DNA of 61,550 bases from Candidatus Brevefilum sp. (GCA_029210815.1 JARGGB010000009.1:1-61550), one strand, 5' to 3'. Numbered from the stretch's first letter, positions 38,401 through 48,608 are shown. Numbers and translations are program-made. Notes: generated by a model from the sequence alone, not told the origin.

Positions 38401-39895
38401 CATTTGGATCCGCACTGACCAGGATATTGCCGGTCAAACTTTTTCTGAACGAATTTTCGGCCGCGTTCTGGCTGAACGGGTGATTGATCCAAATACGGGT
38501 GAAATCATCATGGAGCAAGATGATTTGCTGACGCACGACATGGTAAAGGAAGTCAATGATATTGGTGTTGACGCTGTCAAGGTTCGCTCGCCTTTGACCT
38601 GCGAAATGGTTCATGGTATTTGTGCCAAGTGTTATGGCGTTGACCTTGGCCGTGGTGACATGGTCAAGTTGGGTTCTACCGCCGGTATTATTGCAGCCCA
38701 ATCCATTGGTGAGCCTGGAACGCAGTTGACATTGCGCACCTTCCACACAGGTGGTGTTGCTGCAGGTGGTGATATTACGACCGGTCTCCCGCGTGTTGAG
38801 GAGTTATTTGAAGCTCGAAAAGCGCCAAAAGGTGAGGCGATCATCGCAAGAATCTCTGGCACAGCCCACGTGATTTATTCTGAGAAATACACCGATCAAC
38901 GGATCATTCGTGTGGATCAGAGTGAAATTGTATCAGATGCCTACGATATCCCTGAGGACTGGACCATCGAGGTTAAAGAGGAAGACCAGGTTGAAAACGG
39001 GGCTGTGATAGCGACACAGGATGAGGCTGTCATTAAAGCGCAGCACAGCGGTCGTGTCCGAATTGAGGACAACCAGGTGATTGTTTCTTATGAGGTCAAG
39101 GAATCTGAAGAATATGATATCCCGACGACTTCCCGCCTGATTGTTCAGGAAGGTGATAAGATCGAAGCTGGTCAGCCTGTTACAGAAGGTTCCTTAAATC
39201 CCCATACAATTTTGCGCATTAAAGGGCGTGAAGCCTGCCAGCAATACTTGATGGAAGAAATTCAGAAGGTTTACCGAACCCAGGGTCAGAATATCAATGA
39301 TAAACATTTTGAAGTGATTATTCATAAGATGCTGGGTAAGGTTCAGGTTATCCGTCCCGGTGATTCTGAGTACTTGCCGCAGGACCTGGTTAACCGACTT
39401 GAGATCAGACGTGTGAATGAAGAGCTTGTTGCACAGGGTAAAAGACCGGCGAGGTACATTGAAGTCTTGCTTGGTATCACAAAAGCAGCCCTAGAAACCG
39501 ATTCATTCCTGTCGGCATCATCATTCCAGCACACGATCAAGGTCTTATCTGCAGCAGCGGTTGCTTCCCGAACGGACCCACTCTATGGCTTGAAAGAGAA
39601 CATCATGATTGGTAAACTCATTCCAGCCGGTACCGGATTTGAGCCCGGGCAATTTTCTCATGAAACCCCTGGTGAACAACCGTCTGGTGAGATGCTTGAG
39701 GGGCGAGTCCTGGATTTGTTTGAGGATGAAATTGATGAAGACTATCTCATCGATGACGAAGATTTAGATGACATCGACGATGAGGAACTGGATCTTGAAG
39801 ATTTTGAAGATGAAGAAGAAGACGAAGACGAGGATGAAGACGAGATCCTGGTTGACGAATTCGATGATGACGATGATATCGAGATCGATGACTGA
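35480..39895 (+). CDS. rpoC: RNA polymerase subunit beta'
   Basis: Largest core subunit, 1,471 aa. The first zinc site is [20 protein letters not shown] (about residues 55-75); the catalytic loop [12 protein letters not shown] is at 627-638; the second zinc site includes [13 protein letters not shown], and [16 protein letters not shown] is the trigger loop/bridge region. Two peculiarities: a coiled-coil insertion of about 200 residues (residues 145-330, Glu/Lys/Arg-rich) in the clamp region, and a C-terminal tail of about 60 residues nearly all Asp/Glu. GTG start behind AGGAGG. rpoB is not adjacent, as it normally is. Confidence 0.97.
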   Translation: METKGLKALRIGLASPEVIRSWSYGEVTKPETINYRRLRPEKDGLFCEAIFGPTRDYQCYCGKYKNPRYKGIVCDKCGVEVTRSSVRRERMGHISLAAPVAHIWYTRRIPSFLGLMLNISRRNLDRVLYFAQYIVTYVDEDARQKALKRLEDEISLSERELGEKVNAQIAEVKKNRDRQLKELDSQRDSLKENYDEQIGSRIDPVIKEGQRLESEIQTRMGKKIRKPIEFNALDKEMMIVKAGLEVSSSHLSEVQTIVKEMIEDLESDLKDQRDRELEHLKIQREEIKAEAELKMEELRNTLEDQAEETQTESARLRDELYELEPFTFLSEARYRELKSRWGQVFRADMGAEAFYDILKRIDLDAMSEELWEEIRTTRSKQKRKKATRRLSIVEAFRNSRNKPEWIILTELPVIPPDLRPMVQLDGGRFATSDLNDLYRRVINRNNRLKRLLELGAPDVIVRNEKRMLQESVDSLIDNSQRGKALSRRGRRELRSLSDMLKGKKGRFRRNLLGKRVDYSGRSVIVVGPHLRLDQCGLPKSMALELYRPFVISRLVAQEYAANIKGARRLIERNRPEVWEALEDVIKDRPVLLNRAPTLHRLGIQAFEPILIEGSAIQLHPLVTTAFNADFDGDQMAVHVPLSQKAVTEARELMLATKNLLKPASGEPIISPSKDMVLGVYYLTMEIDQEQKGDGRIFSDIDEVVMAYDLGQVNIHAHIKIQAKTWYDENNKRTAEPKVRVIDTTVGRAIFNNALTERMQFYNGELDKGGVKDLIADVYEVTGQEETCLIADRIKEIGFKYATRSGATIAVADITVPPEKPVIIQEALDSVDVINRDFRRGLLTEQERDEKVIEIWQSTTDEVATAVKVSLDPTGDLATMAKSGASKGGFNSIAQLAGMRGLMADPAGRIIPMPIRSNFREGLTALEYFISTHGARKGLADTALRTADAGYLTRRLVDVAQDIIVNEEDCGTNDGIWIRTDQDIAGQTFSERIFGRVLAERVIDPNTGEIIMEQDDLLTHDMVKEVNDIGVDAVKVRSPLTCEMVHGICAKCYGVDLGRGDMVKLGSTAGIIAAQSIGEPGTQLTLRTFHTGGVAAGGDITTGLPRVEELFEARKAPKGEAIIARISGTAHVIYSEKYTDQRIIRVDQSEIVSDAYDIPEDWTIEVKEEDQVENGAVIATQDEAVIKAQHSGRVRIEDNQVIVSYEVKESEEYDIPTTSRLIVQEGDKIEAGQPVTEGSLNPHTILRIKGREACQQYLMEEIQKVYRTQGQNINDKHFEVIIHKMLGKVQVIRPGDSEYLPQDLVNRLEIRRVNEELVAQGKRPARYIEVLLGITKAALETDSFLSASSFQHTIKVLSAAAVASRTDPLYGLKENIMIGKLIPAGTGFEPGQFSHETPGEQPSGEMLEGRVLDLFEDEIDEDYLIDDEDLDDIDDEELDLEDFEDEEEDEDEDEDEILVDEFDDDDDIEIDD

Positions 39896-39920
39896 TCTGA
39901 TCGCCTTTAATTAAAATTAA

Positions 39921-39950
39921 AAATCCCGAGGTGTTTCCTCGGGATTTTTT
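39921..39950 (+). terminator. Intrinsic terminator after rpoC
   Basis: AAATCCCGAGG (39921-39931), loop TGTTT, CCTCGGGATTT (39937-39947), then a T-run to 39950. The 11-bp stem is perfect. Confidence 0.92.
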
Positions 39951-40034
39951 GTGTTACAATGAAACATATGTTCTTTAACGTTTTTATCATGACGCCTGTC
40001 AGATATGATATCCTATGAGACAGGAGGAGTAATT

Positions 40035-42482
40035 ATGGACTTAGGTACTATACGGTCGATAAACATCAATGAGGAGATGCAGCAATCCTATCTTGATTAT
40101 GCCATGAGTGTGATTGTTGCGCGGGCGCTGCCAGATGCGCGGGATGGGTTAAAGCCTGTTCAGCGCAGGATCCTTTATGCGATGTATGATATGGGTCTGC
40201 GTCCCAATACCCCACATAAAAAGTCTGCAAGGATTGTTGGTGAGGTTTTGGGTAAATACCATCCACATGGTGATATGGCAGTCTATGATGCGATGGCACG
40301 CCTTGCACAGGATTTTTCTCAACGCTACATGCTTGTGGAAGGTCAGGGGAACTTCGGCAGTGTTGATGGTGACCCGCCGGCTGCGATGCGTTATACCGAA
40401 GCACGCCTGACGGACCTCTCGATGGATATCATTCAACAGCTTGGGATGGATACGGTTGATTTTATCGAAAACTTTGACGGGTCCTTGGAAGAACCAGAAG
40501 TCTTGCCCTCCTCCGTGCCTAATTTGTTGATTAACGGTGCTTCGGGCATTGCAGTAGCGATGGCAACAAATATTCCGCCCCATAACCTGGGGGAAGTCGT
40601 CGATGCCCTGGTGATGATGCTGGAAAACTGGTCAAAAATTGATGATATTGGGGTTGAAGACCTGATGAAGTACATCAAAGGACCTGATTTTCCCACAGGC
40701 GGGTTGATCATCACAGATGATCGTACTGAAACCCTTGCCCAATCATACGGCAGCGGTAAGGGGCGGGTTCGCATGCGTGCCCGGGTTCGGTTGGAAGAAA
40801 TGAATCGGGGAAAGAAGCGGATTATCGTCACTGAACTTCCCTATATGACAAACAAATCCTCATTAATTGAGAAAATTGCAGAATTTGTCCGTGATGGCGA
40901 TCTTGATGGCGTGAGCGATTTGCGAGATGAGTCGGATCGACAGGGTATGCGGATTGTGATTGAACTGAACAAATCCGCAAATCCGGATTCGATCTTGAAG
41001 ACCCTTTATAAACGGACAACAATGCAGGGCACCTTTGGCATCAACATGCTGGCTCTGGTCAAAGGGGAACCTCATAAGCTGAGCCTTAAACAGGCATTGA
41101 AGGTTTTTCTTGATCACCGTTTGGAGGTTGTTAAACGTCGCAGTGAGTACGAACTTCGCAAATCTAAAGAACGTCAGCATATTCTTGAAGCCTATTTAAT
41201 TGCGATTGAGAATTTAGATGAAGTTATTGATACGATCCGACGATCGCAGCGGGTGGAGACTGCCCGCACAAATTTGATGCGAAAATTCAACTTGGATGAG
41301 GTCCAGGCACAGGCGATTTTGGATATGCCTCTGCGCCGTCTGGCTGCCCTGGAACGCCGTAAAATTGAAGATGAATATAAAGAGGTAAATAAAAGGATCA
41401 AAGAACTGCAATCGCTGCTGAGGTCCCCAAAGATGATGCGCAGTGTTATCATTGACGAACTCAAGGCTGTCCGTGAACGCTATGCTGACCCAAGGCGAAC
41501 TCAGATCATCCAGATGGATGAGGGCGAGACAGCTGTTGACCTGGTGACCACGACAGATGTGATGCCGGAGAAGGTTGTTTGGGTTGCGGTTTCCCGGGAT
41601 AACCGGATTGCCCGAACGGACGATGACAAATCCTTCAGACAGTGGGGTGTGGATGCACCGAAATTGATTTTGAGAACGACCACCCACCAGACAATTTACG
41701 TTGTTGCGGAAAATGGAGAAGCGGCTGCATTATCCGTCCATTCAATCCCTGTGGCAGAGTCACCGGAAAAAGGTGCTTCGATTCCGATGATCACACCGCT
41801 GACAGAAAATCACCTGTTAATCAATTTGTTTTCAATTCCGGCTGAAGTAGAGGAAGATGACGGCTATTTCATGAGCGTCAGCAGACTAGGCATGGTAAAA
41901 CGTTCGCTTTTGAGCGACCTTCCAGGACCTTCTGCAAATGTACTGACACTGACAAAAATCAACGATGACGATGCCCTTTGCACAATATTATTTACCAAAG
42001 GTGAAGAAGATGTTATCCTTGCCACAAGAAGTGGCATGGGGATCCGATTTAGTGAAGAGGACGTTCGTCCAATGGGACTTGTCGCAGCGGGCGTTGGCGG
42101 CATCAAACTGCGCGGCAGTGATTTTGTGGTTGGCGCTGGCGTTGCAACCCGAAGGGGAGAAGTACTTTTAGTCACAAATTATGGTAAAGCAAAGCGAATA
42201 GCTCCCGACGAATTCCCAACACAGGGGCGATATGGTTATGGTGTGATTACCTGGAAATTACGTGATAAGGAAAATGTTATTGGCATGGTCTTTGGCTTGC
42301 TAACACATAACGGCGTGCTTCATTTCTTAAAAGCAGCCAGCCGACTTGTGCGAGTCACTGATGCACCAAACTGCAATCGTATACAAAAGGGTGACGAGAT
42401 CATCGAGGTTAAATCAGGCGATGAAATCCTTGAAATGACCATTCCTCAAGACATGATTTATGTGTTGGATAAGCTCGATTAG
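40035..42482 (+). CDS. gyrA: DNA gyrase subunit A
   Basis: Breakage-reunion subunit of gyrase, 815 aa. N-terminal [42 protein letters not shown] (quinolone region), catalytic Tyr in [10 protein letters not shown]. The C-terminal half has six-blade beta-pinwheel-type repeats. The GyrA box is degenerate, with QGRYGYG in place of QRRGGKG, so gyrase versus topoisomerase IV cannot be settled from this alone. ATG 40035 follows AGGAGG; the upstream ATG at 40005 has no ribosome site. gyrB is not here. Confidence 0.9.
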   Translation: MDLGTIRSININEEMQQSYLDYAMSVIVARALPDARDGLKPVQRRILYAMYDMGLRPNTPHKKSARIVGEVLGKYHPHGDMAVYDAMARLAQDFSQRYMLVEGQGNFGSVDGDPPAAMRYTEARLTDLSMDIIQQLGMDTVDFIENFDGSLEEPEVLPSSVPNLLINGASGIAVAMATNIPPHNLGEVVDALVMMLENWSKIDDIGVEDLMKYIKGPDFPTGGLIITDDRTETLAQSYGSGKGRVRMRARVRLEEMNRGKKRIIVTELPYMTNKSSLIEKIAEFVRDGDLDGVSDLRDESDRQGMRIVIELNKSANPDSILKTLYKRTTMQGTFGINMLALVKGEPHKLSLKQALKVFLDHRLEVVKRRSEYELRKSKERQHILEAYLIAIENLDEVIDTIRRSQRVETARTNLMRKFNLDEVQAQAILDMPLRRLAALERRKIEDEYKEVNKRIKELQSLLRSPKMMRSVIIDELKAVRERYADPRRTQIIQMDEGETAVDLVTTTDVMPEKVVWVAVSRDNRIARTDDDKSFRQWGVDAPKLILRTTTHQTIYVVAENGEAAALSVHSIPVAESPEKGASIPMITPLTENHLLINLFSIPAEVEEDDGYFMSVSRLGMVKRSLLSDLPGPSANVLTLTKINDDDALCTILFTKGEEDVILATRSGMGIRFSEEDVRPMGLVAAGVGGIKLRGSDFVVGAGVATRRGEVLLVTNYGKAKRIAPDEFPTQGRYGYGVITWKLRDKENVIGMVFGLLTHNGVLHFLKAASRLVRVTDAPNCNRIQKGDEIIEVKSGDEILEMTIPQDMIYVLDKLD

Positions 42483-42488
42483 CCGGAT

Positions 42489-43592
42489 CTATATTTGAAC
42501 TGGTTTGATGTGTGCATAATGGAAATTAATCTTTCCATTCGTGAGGCCGACCGTGTTACGCCCTTCAATTCTTGCACCCTCATTATTCAGGGCTTGCCAT
42601 TGAAAACTGTAAATATTATTTTCATGGGACTGATTGAGCAGGGCAAAGGTCACGTTACGGTGTTGATTCATCAGTGAATCAATCAAAGGCAGGATGGATT
42701 CACGGCCTTGAACGGCGCCATTGGCTTGAATGTGAATAGCATTGTCGGCATAAAAATCGATGACGCTGTTTGGATTCCTGGTATTTAAAGCGTTCACATA
42801 AGTTTCAGGAAAACTTGCTTGCTGGGATGAAGCGTCATACTGGTAATTTTTCACCAATTCCCAAAATTGTGGGGTATCTCGACGGCAGCCTTCCCAATAC
42901 CAGAAATTGACCGCCGGAAGGTTTAATCGCTTTGCCATCTGCATGAAATCAACAATTTCACTCTCATTAGGCACCCATCCGTGCTCTTTATATGTTGGTC
43001 CTGTGGGGATGATGGGTCTGAAGGGTTGTAAATTTGAGAATTCATTCACACATCGCTGGAGTTGTTCACCAGCATTATTATGGGCATGGATCCAGTAAAC
43101 CTGGGGCATGTTGTAATCACAGCGATCGAGGAAATTTTTCCAGGGGAAGCGGGCATGATATGAAGGATATCTAAATGAGCTCAGGGCGATGGGGAGGCTT
43201 CCGAGATTGCTTCTCAGAATATTCATATAACGACTTGCTGCAAGGGCTTTTGCAGGTTCTTCATAATCCTTTTCTGCATCGACAACGAAGCCATTAAGAC
43301 CCAGCTCAAGGGTTCTTCTTACTGCAATTTCACCTTCCTGGTCTGGGTAACTACCGTAGACAAAATGCCAGCCCCAGACGCTAATATTCGCTGCCTGTAA
43401 TTTTTTGACAACTGCTCGGGCGTAATCAAAGCCTGTGTCATTGTCAATATTATACGGAAATGCGCCATCCGCGACCTTAACCAACACATGGGATAAATTT
43501 GCTTGTTTTGCCAGCGCAGTAATGCGATCCGGGTCTCCGTTTTCGCAAAATTTTACTTTCCAAATATAATAGCCTTTACCAGTAAGTGACAT
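42489..43592 (-). CDS. TIM-barrel glycoside-hydrolase-like domain fused to NTF2/SnoaL-like domain
   Basis: A 367-aa protein of unassigned function. Residues about 1-245 look like a beta/alpha barrel of the lysozyme-like/GH type: KGYYIWKVKFC, SHVLVKVADG, ISVWGWHFVYG, LGLNGFVVDAEKDY, CDYNMPQVYW and AVNFWYWEG are successive strands. Acidic residues after strands (VDAEKD) could be catalytic. The last 115 residues resemble a SnoaL-like NTF2 fold (YVNALNTRNPNSVIDFYADN). No signal peptide. ATG 43592 follows AAAGGA. It converges with gyrA, 6 bases away. Confidence 0.7.
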   Translation of the reverse strand: MSLTGKGYYIWKVKFCENGDPDRITALAKQANLSHVLVKVADGAFPYNIDNDTGFDYARAVVKKLQAANISVWGWHFVYGSYPDQEGEIAVRRTLELGLNGFVVDAEKDYEEPAKALAASRYMNILRSNLGSLPIALSSFRYPSYHARFPWKNFLDRCDYNMPQVYWIHAHNNAGEQLQRCVNEFSNLQPFRPIIPTGPTYKEHGWVPNESEIVDFMQMAKRLNLPAVNFWYWEGCRRDTPQFWELVKNYQYDASSQQASFPETYVNALNTRNPNSVIDFYADNAIHIQANGAVQGRESILPLIDSLMNQHRNVTFALLNQSHENNIYSFQWQALNNEGARIEGRNTVGLTNGKINFHYAHIKPVQI

Positions 43593-43617
43593 TGAAATAT
43601 CCTTTTTCTCGTTTTTC

Positions 43618-44175
43618 TCAGCCTGCCAGGTCCAGACTTTCTGCAATTTGATTCATAGCTTCAATCACGTTTGCCACGTGTTCCCAAAGTTCAACGCCGA
43701 ATTCCTCTGCACCTTTTTCCATTTCTTCCCGGTCTGCCCCCGCTGCAAAGGATTTATCCTTCCATTTTTTCTTTACAGACTTGACCTTGAGGTCATACAG
43801 CGCACGAGATGGACGGACAAGGGCAACGGCTGTGATTAATCCTGCAACTTCATCGCAGGCAAAAAGCGCCTTTTCCATTAAGGTTTCTCTTGGGATTCCG
43901 GTGTGTGATGCATGGCTGAGCACCGCATGAATTATTTCCTCCGGTGCCCCATGTTCTCGTAAAATCGATTCACCTGCAAGGGGATGCTCTTCCATGGTTG
44001 GGTGTATTTCCCAATCGAAGTCATGGAGCAAACCTGCCACAGCCCATTTTTCTTCGTCCTCACCAAGTTTTCGGGCATAAAACCGCATGGCTGCTTCAAC
44101 AGCCAGCATGTGTTTGACCAGGTTGGGATTCTTCACGTATTCATTAACAATTGCAAATGCATCATCTCTGTTCAT
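43618..44175 (-). CDS. HD-domain hydrolase (YqeK/HDIG-type)
   Basis: A 185-aa phosphohydrolase-like protein. HD signature residues are in HMLAVEAAMRFYA, GLLHDFDWEIHP and HAVLSHASH, with DEVAGL-type later Asp region (ACDEVAGLI). It matches the family described as HDIG domain proteins in many anaerobes. The likely start is ATG 44175 (or 44178) after AAAGGAA. Substrate not known; phosphomonoester or nucleotide is the family expectation. It is 25 bases before the TIM-barrel gene. Confidence 0.82.
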   Translation of the reverse strand: MNRDDAFAIVNEYVKNPNLVKHMLAVEAAMRFYARKLGEDEEKWAVAGLLHDFDWEIHPTMEEHPLAGESILREHGAPEEIIHAVLSHASHTGIPRETLMEKALFACDEVAGLITAVALVRPSRALYDLKVKSVKKKWKDKSFAAGADREEMEKGAEEFGVELWEHVANVIEAMNQIAESLDLAG

Positions 44176-44235
44176 CATCTGTTCCTTTATATGCAACTTT
44201 GATGCCAAACTGGTTGGCATATTTGATTTATAAAT

Positions 44236-44895
44236 TTATTGGGGGAATATGGGTTCGGGTTGACCTAATATTGGCTGCGGATGTTCGATATAGACATCCC
44301 AGTAGGCTTTAATGGATGCCAGTATCTCACGCACCCACCAGAAAGTGTAGCTGCTGAGACGGTAATTTGCATCATCAGCTGGAACACCGTTTGCATCGAT
44401 ATCAAAAGCATTGCAGATGAGCAATGCACGCGGCAGGTGATAGGCTTGGGTTACAACCGTCAATTTATCAAGGCCAAATATCGCCTTTGCCCGATAGCAG
44501 CTGTCGTAGGTACGTCTGCCGGCAAAATCCACAACAATGTCTTCTTCAGGGATACCCAATTCAATTGCAAATTCCTTCATCGCACCGGGCTCATTATAAT
44601 TGAGCGATGTGTTATCTCCGGTCATCAAGATTTTCTGTACCTTGCCTGAAAAATATAATTCTGATGCGGTACGCACCCGGTCCTGCAGGACCAAACCAGG
44701 GGTGCCGTCTCGATTTAATCCCGCCCCAAGAACAAGCGCTGCAGGCGATTGGGGCGCAGAATCGGGCAAAAAGGTTTTATCTTTCCCATGGAGCAGCATT
44801 GCAAGCCGAAGCATACCGATGGTGAAAAAACCGGCAAAGGCAAGATAAATTAAGAAATGGAAAAAACCGCGAATAATTTTTTGGATGAGATTCAT
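44236..44895 (-). CDS. SanA/YdcF-family (DUF218) envelope protein
   Basis: The 219-aa protein has an N-terminal membrane helix (about residues 10-32) and a DUF218 domain with ALVLGAGLNRDGTPG, LQDRVRTASELYFSGK, LMTGDNTS and VTQAYHLPRAL, in the usual order. SanA-type proteins act in envelope permeability and may contact peptidoglycan precursors; the biochemical activity is unresolved. It overlaps the preceding lipoprotein gene by 4 bases (ATGA). Confidence 0.87.
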   Translation of the reverse strand: MNLIQKIIRGFFHFLIYLAFAGFFTIGMLRLAMLLHGKDKTFLPDSAPQSPAALVLGAGLNRDGTPGLVLQDRVRTASELYFSGKVQKILMTGDNTSLNYNEPGAMKEFAIELGIPEEDIVVDFAGRRTYDSCYRAKAIFGLDKLTVVTQAYHLPRALLICNAFDIDANGVPADDANYRLSSYTFWWVREILASIKAYWDVYIEHPQPILGQPEPIFPQ

Positions 44896-45983
44896 GGATT
44901 AGTTTCTTGCCAGGTGAGCGCTTGAAGATCCAGTTCTATAGGGATGATCGCAGCTCTGAGGGGATTGTAAAAGGTGTCTTCAATGGTTTTGAGCGCTTTA
45001 ACATCATAATTCAAGGCTGTGCTGATTAATGTTAAGCCATCTGGGGTGTCAGGAATATCTAAAATGGCTTCTTGCAGTGTATAGCGGATATCAAGTGGAA
45101 GTCCTGGAGCAGTGGAAAGATTGGTATTTGGGATGATCCCGGCAGACTGCCAGATGATTTCCACTTCTTCCTGTGCATCGGGCAGATCCTGAAGGACGCC
45201 GCTGGAAGTTCTTGGATCGCCAGTAAGGGCATAACCGACGCCAAAATCACAAATGCCCTGGATGTATAAAGCACGGATGACAGCGTCATAATTGTAAACA
45301 AAAACCGGGTCGAGCGTTGGCGTGCTGGTATCTGCAAGCAGTCCCATTGGCAAGAGGTGGCCTGGGAGTGAATCTGGTTCAGTAAAACAGGGGCGCGTCC
45401 CTGAAAATTGCTGCAAGGCTGCAACCGGGTCACCTGTACTCGCATTTAATTCAGGATCGTAATAGCTTGTGAATCCCCGCGCATTGTTTGCCATGAATTG
45501 AACGCCATAAGCATAAACGCCAAGGTGATTGGTGAGGAGCATAACGTGTGCTGCACCTTCCCAATTTAAATAAATGTATTCCAGGGGTTTCAACCAGAAT
45601 AAATCCACATCGCCATTGATGACCCCTGCTGAAAGGCTCTGGAAATCGGGATAAAAGGTGCTTTCGATGCTAAAGCCAGTGTCCTGCCCGATGAGGAAAG
45701 CGATGTCCTCTGCTGCTTCTGTCGCTGCAGTTTGTTCGGGTTTGAGGATAAAACCGATGGTTATGGGATTGCCCTCGGACCCTAATGGGGGGAGGGTCGG
45801 CGTCGATGTTGGCCTTGGTGTGGCAGTTTGTGTGGCGGTTGACCTGATCTCAGCGGTTGCTGATGGTGTTGCTGTTGGTGGTGGGGTGCTTGGTGTACAG
45901 GCAGAGGCTAACAAGATGATTATGAGCATGCCCAGTATGCTGGGTCGAATGAAAATTCTGAGTTTATTTCTGGATTTATTCAT
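44892..45983 (-). CDS. PhnD-like solute-binding lipoprotein
   Basis: A 363-aa secreted lipoprotein. The signal peptide ends in the lipobox LASAC (Cys29), followed by a Pro/Thr/Ser-rich linker to about residue 66. The mature domain (ITIGFILKPEQ, GVINGDVDLFWLKPLEYIYL, GHLLPMGLLAD) is of the periplasmic PhnD/PhnB2-like ligand-binding class for phosphonate-type anions. No cognate ABC permease or ATPase lies nearby. It is 2 bases after lipM, so it is coexpressed with it. Ligand is unknown. Confidence 0.83.
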   Translation of the reverse strand: MNKSRNKLRIFIRPSILGMLIIILLASACTPSTPPPTATPSATAEIRSTATQTATPRPTSTPTLPPLGSEGNPITIGFILKPEQTAATEAAEDIAFLIGQDTGFSIESTFYPDFQSLSAGVINGDVDLFWLKPLEYIYLNWEGAAHVMLLTNHLGVYAYGVQFMANNARGFTSYYDPELNASTGDPVAALQQFSGTRPCFTEPDSLPGHLLPMGLLADTSTPTLDPVFVYNYDAVIRALYIQGICDFGVGYALTGDPRTSSGVLQDLPDAQEEVEIIWQSAGIIPNTNLSTAPGLPLDIRYTLQEAILDIPDTPDGLTLISTALNYDVKALKTIEDTFYNPLRAAIIPIELDLQALTWQETNP

Positions 45984-45985
45984 TT

Positions 45986-46813
45986 TTATATCCGTTCAGT
46001 CCAGGAAGGGTGCCCGTACTTGGATGATTGCAGGTCTTGTGCCCGTTGAATTTCTTTTGTTGACAAATTTCCGGGTTCAAGGATGAGATTTAGGATTTCT
46101 GAAAAGGCTTGCTGGAATGCATGACTGGCTTGCTGCCAGGTGATAAGCTGCCCCAATTCATTTTCAACAGTCGTTGCATGTGCTAATAACCTTTCTTTCG
46201 CCCTGGTTTTTGCAGTTTCATCCGGGAATTTCAAGGCTGAGATGATGCGGGTCAGATCTCCATAAAGCGGCAAAGCGCCGTGCTGTAAAATGCCTTCTTT
46301 GCGTCGTGCCTGGGCTGAGCCAATCAGCTTTTTACCATTGACGGTGATTTCATAGTTGGAGGGAACTTCAAAACAAACAGGATTGGGTTTGCGCTTATTC
46401 CCATTGGATTCCTTTTCTTCAGCCTGCGGCTTGAGACCCATGAGCTGCAAACTCGCTAATAAAGCCTGGGAAAGGCGCAGGTAGCTCTCAAGAACCCCAC
46501 CTCTGACCCTTGGCTCTGTTTCGGGGGCAATGACTGAATAGGTCAGTTCGTCAACGTGAAGAATTGCCCGTCCCCCCGTTGGTCTTCGGACAATGTCCCA
46601 ACCGTTGGTTACCAGGGCTTCAGTATCAACTTCTGCAAAAGGCTGTGCATGCCCCAGGGAGAGGCAGGCTGGATGCCAGGCGTAAAGCCGGAGCGTTGGC
46701 GGCGAATCACCTGAGTAAACGGATTCTAATATGGCTTCGTCAACAGCCATGTTCCAGGATCCCTGGGCAGGTGGGTGTTCAATCAAACGCCATGCACTTT
46801 TGTCATAAACCAT
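45986..46813 (-). CDS. lipM: Octanoyltransferase LipM-like / lipoate-protein ligase A family
   Basis: A BPL/LplA-fold enzyme of 275 aa. Family motifs are NMAVDEAIL, RLYAWHPACLSLGHAQ, RRPTGGRAILH, ELTYSV, and the Cys motif CFEVPSNYEITVNGKKLIGSA-like, in which Cys (about residue 144) is the expected acyl-carrying nucleophile of LipM octanoyltransferases. It would move octanoate from ACP to lipoyl domains, for LipA to add sulfur. lipA is found 700 bases away on the other strand. LplA cannot be excluded but lacks the usual C-terminal domain. Confidence 0.82.
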   Translation of the reverse strand: MVYDKSAWRLIEHPPAQGSWNMAVDEAILESVYSGDSPPTLRLYAWHPACLSLGHAQPFAEVDTEALVTNGWDIVRRPTGGRAILHVDELTYSVIAPETEPRVRGGVLESYLRLSQALLASLQLMGLKPQAEEKESNGNKRKPNPVCFEVPSNYEITVNGKKLIGSAQARRKEGILQHGALPLYGDLTRIISALKFPDETAKTRAKERLLAHATTVENELGQLITWQQASHAFQQAFSEILNLILEPGNLSTKEIQRAQDLQSSKYGHPSWTERI

Positions 46814-46943
46814 TAATGTCGTCCTTGTATTTATCTCTGACCTATTTTATACCATTTATCGGTGATCGGGTGTGAAGTTTGCAGAAGGTAGCGTTCGAAA
46901 GCAATCCGTAAATGGGTGCGAATTTAGACTTTTCCGTTAAATT

Positions 46944-46974
46944 TTGCAACTTTTTTTGATATCTCCCGTATAGT
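46944..46974 (+). promoter_or_regulatory. Promoter of pspC
   Basis: TTGCAA (46944-46949) and TATAGT (46969-46974) with a 19-base spacer, somewhat long. AGAAAGGA lies before the pspC start. Confidence 0.45.
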
Positions 46975-46997
46975 TAATAAAGAGAAAGGATTTTAAA

Positions 46998-47240
46998 ATG
47001 TCACCAAAAAAATTGTATCGTATCCCCAATGAAGGCATGATCGCAGGCATTTGTGCAGGTTTAGGCGAATATCTGGACCTTGACCCAACGATTTTAAGGC
47101 TGGTATTTGTGTTGCTTGCATTCGGCGGCGGTTCGGGTGTGTTGATCTACATTATTATGTGGTTGATCATACCGATTAAACCTGAAATGACACCTTATTC
47201 GACAGAATCTGAAAGCGTAGAAGAAGAACAAGAAATCTAA
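46998..47240 (+). CDS. PspC-domain membrane protein
   Basis: An 80-aa protein, essentially one PspC domain: KLYRIPNEGMIAGICAGLGEYLDLDPTILR followed by a hydrophobic hairpin (LVFVLLAFGG...LIYIIMWLIIP) and an acidic tail. PspC proteins respond to membrane stress as membrane partners of the phage-shock system; short stand-alone members like this one occur widely and often lack the other psp genes, as here. Confidence 0.9.
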   Translation: MSPKKLYRIPNEGMIAGICAGLGEYLDLDPTILRLVFVLLAFGGGSGVLIYIIMWLIIPIKPEMTPYSTESESVEEEQEI

Positions 47241-47280
47241 TTTTCAAGTTTTGTTCCAATTCATCTCAAATTAAAATTTC

Positions 47281-47319
47281 GACCCGGGCTGTCAAGTGAA
47301 TTCTTGACAGCTTTGGGTC
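47281..47319 (+). terminator. Long hairpin after pspC
   Basis: GCTGTCAAG (47288-47296) pairs with CTTGACAGC (47303-47311), loop TGAATT; outer GACCC (47281-47285) pairs with GGGTC (47315-47319). The following GCGCTTATTTT is only a weak T-tract, so termination is likely but not certain. Confidence 0.6.
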
Positions 47320-47508
47320 GCGCTTATTTTATGGGGAAGTTCAGTTTAAAGTCCCTGCCTTTTAGGGAAGGGATTTAGGCTTAGGTAGGTCTTTGACTTT
47401 TCATTTTCTTTAGTCTGTTTTTTGAGTTTGCCCTTTGTTTAAAAGCATAAGATGGTTTCTATTCAATCACATTTGATATATCAGGTATCTTCTTGGGATT
47501 ATCTTCTT

Positions 47509-47536
47509 TTGCTGAGATTATCAAATGTAGTATAAT
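47509..47536 (+). promoter_or_regulatory. Promoter of lipA
   Basis: TTGCTG, 16-base spacer and a perfect TATAAT. The start codon of lipA is 17 bases after the -10, with CTGGAGG in between. Confidence 0.55.
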
Positions 47537-47552
47537 TTTGGCTGGAGGTAAA

Positions 47553-48491
47553 ATGACGACAAATCCGACCAGAGATAGAATAAATCCAGATGTAATGGAT
47601 ACAACACCGATGCGGCGACCAGGCTGGATAAAGGTCAGAGCGCCTTCCGGTGAAAATTATGAAAGTTTACAGAACCTGATACGCAGTAAATCCCTGCATA
47701 CTGTTTGTGAAGAAGCTGGCTGCCCGAATATGGGTGAGTGCTGGGGCAGCGGCACAGCAACATTCTTGATTCTTGGGGATGTTTGCACACGAACTTGTGG
47801 TTTCTGCGATGTGAAACATGGACGCCCAGAACTATTGGATTGGGCAGAGCCGGAGCGTGTGGCGCAGGCGGTTCGAAAGATGAGCTTGAGGCATGCGGTT
47901 ATTACCAGCGTTAATCGCGATGAACGGCGAGATGGGGGCGCCCCGATATTTGCAATGGTGATCCGACGCATACGGGAATTGCAGCCAGGTTGCTCTGTGG
48001 AGGTATTGATCCCGGATTTTAAAGGCAGCATTGAAGCATTGCAAATTGTGATGTCTGCTCGTCCAGAAATTCTCAATCATAATGTGGAAACAGTGCCGAG
48101 GCTCTTTAAGAAGGTTCAACCCCAGGATCGGTACGAATGGTCCCAGGCGATTTTAACTAACGCTCGAAAACTTGAACCGGAGGTTTTAACAAAATCTGGG
48201 ATTATGGTGGGTTTGGGAGAAACCATAGAAGAAGTCCAGGAAGTGATGCGAGATCTGCGTGATTGGGGTGTTGATATCCTGACCATCGGCCAGTACCTGC
48301 AGCCCAGCCGCAAGCATTTGCCGATCCGCCGTTACTATGAACCCCAGGAATTTGAGGATTTGAAAGCTTATGGCATGGAATTGGGTTTTAAATGGGTCGA
48401 AAGCGCACCATTGGTTCGATCTTCCTATCACGCTGGAGATCAGGTGCGCGCACTTTCTGCCATTCATCGAAAGTTGAATAAAGAAAAATAA
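47553..48491 (+). CDS. lipA: Lipoyl synthase LipA
   Basis: Radical SAM enzyme that inserts two sulfurs into octanoyl-lipoyl domains. The auxiliary cluster Cys are in [12 protein letters not shown], the radical SAM cluster in [13 protein letters not shown], and the C-terminal auxiliary-cluster Ser in RSSYHAGD. Length 312 aa fits the family. ATG 47553 follows CTGGAGG at proper distance; the longer frame from 47493 would start within the promoter. lipM lies nearby on the opposite strand, supplying the octanoylated substrate. Confidence 0.96.
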   Translation: MTTNPTRDRINPDVMDTTPMRRPGWIKVRAPSGENYESLQNLIRSKSLHTVCEEAGCPNMGECWGSGTATFLILGDVCTRTCGFCDVKHGRPELLDWAEPERVAQAVRKMSLRHAVITSVNRDERRDGGAPIFAMVIRRIRELQPGCSVEVLIPDFKGSIEALQIVMSARPEILNHNVETVPRLFKKVQPQDRYEWSQAILTNARKLEPEVLTKSGIMVGLGETIEEVQEVMRDLRDWGVDILTIGQYLQPSRKHLPIRRYYEPQEFEDLKAYGMELGFKWVESAPLVRSSYHAGDQVRALSAIHRKLNKEK

Positions 48492-48514
48492 CCAAATTAG
48501 ATAAAGATTTCAGA

Positions 48515-48539
48515 CGCCCGGAAGGGCGGCTATTTTTTT
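48515..48539 (+). terminator. Intrinsic terminator after lipA
   Basis: CGCCC (48515-48519), loop GGAA, GGGCG (48524-48528), followed by GCTA and seven T. Confidence 0.8.
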
Positions 48540-48608
48540 AAGAATTAATAAGAAATGTTGCTTTCGGAAATATGTTAAAATACAGGAAACGGAAAAGGAG
48601 TGTACAGC

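Larger units (their letters stand above)
47241..47552. other. Gene-free stretch between pspC and lipA
   Basis: Contains the hairpin at 47281-47319 and a short imperfect palindrome around CCCTTTTAGGG-like bases near 47356-47370. TATAAT at 47531-47536, with TTGCTG (47509-47514) 16 bases upstream, is the likely lipA promoter. I see no other gene. Confidence 0.5.
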
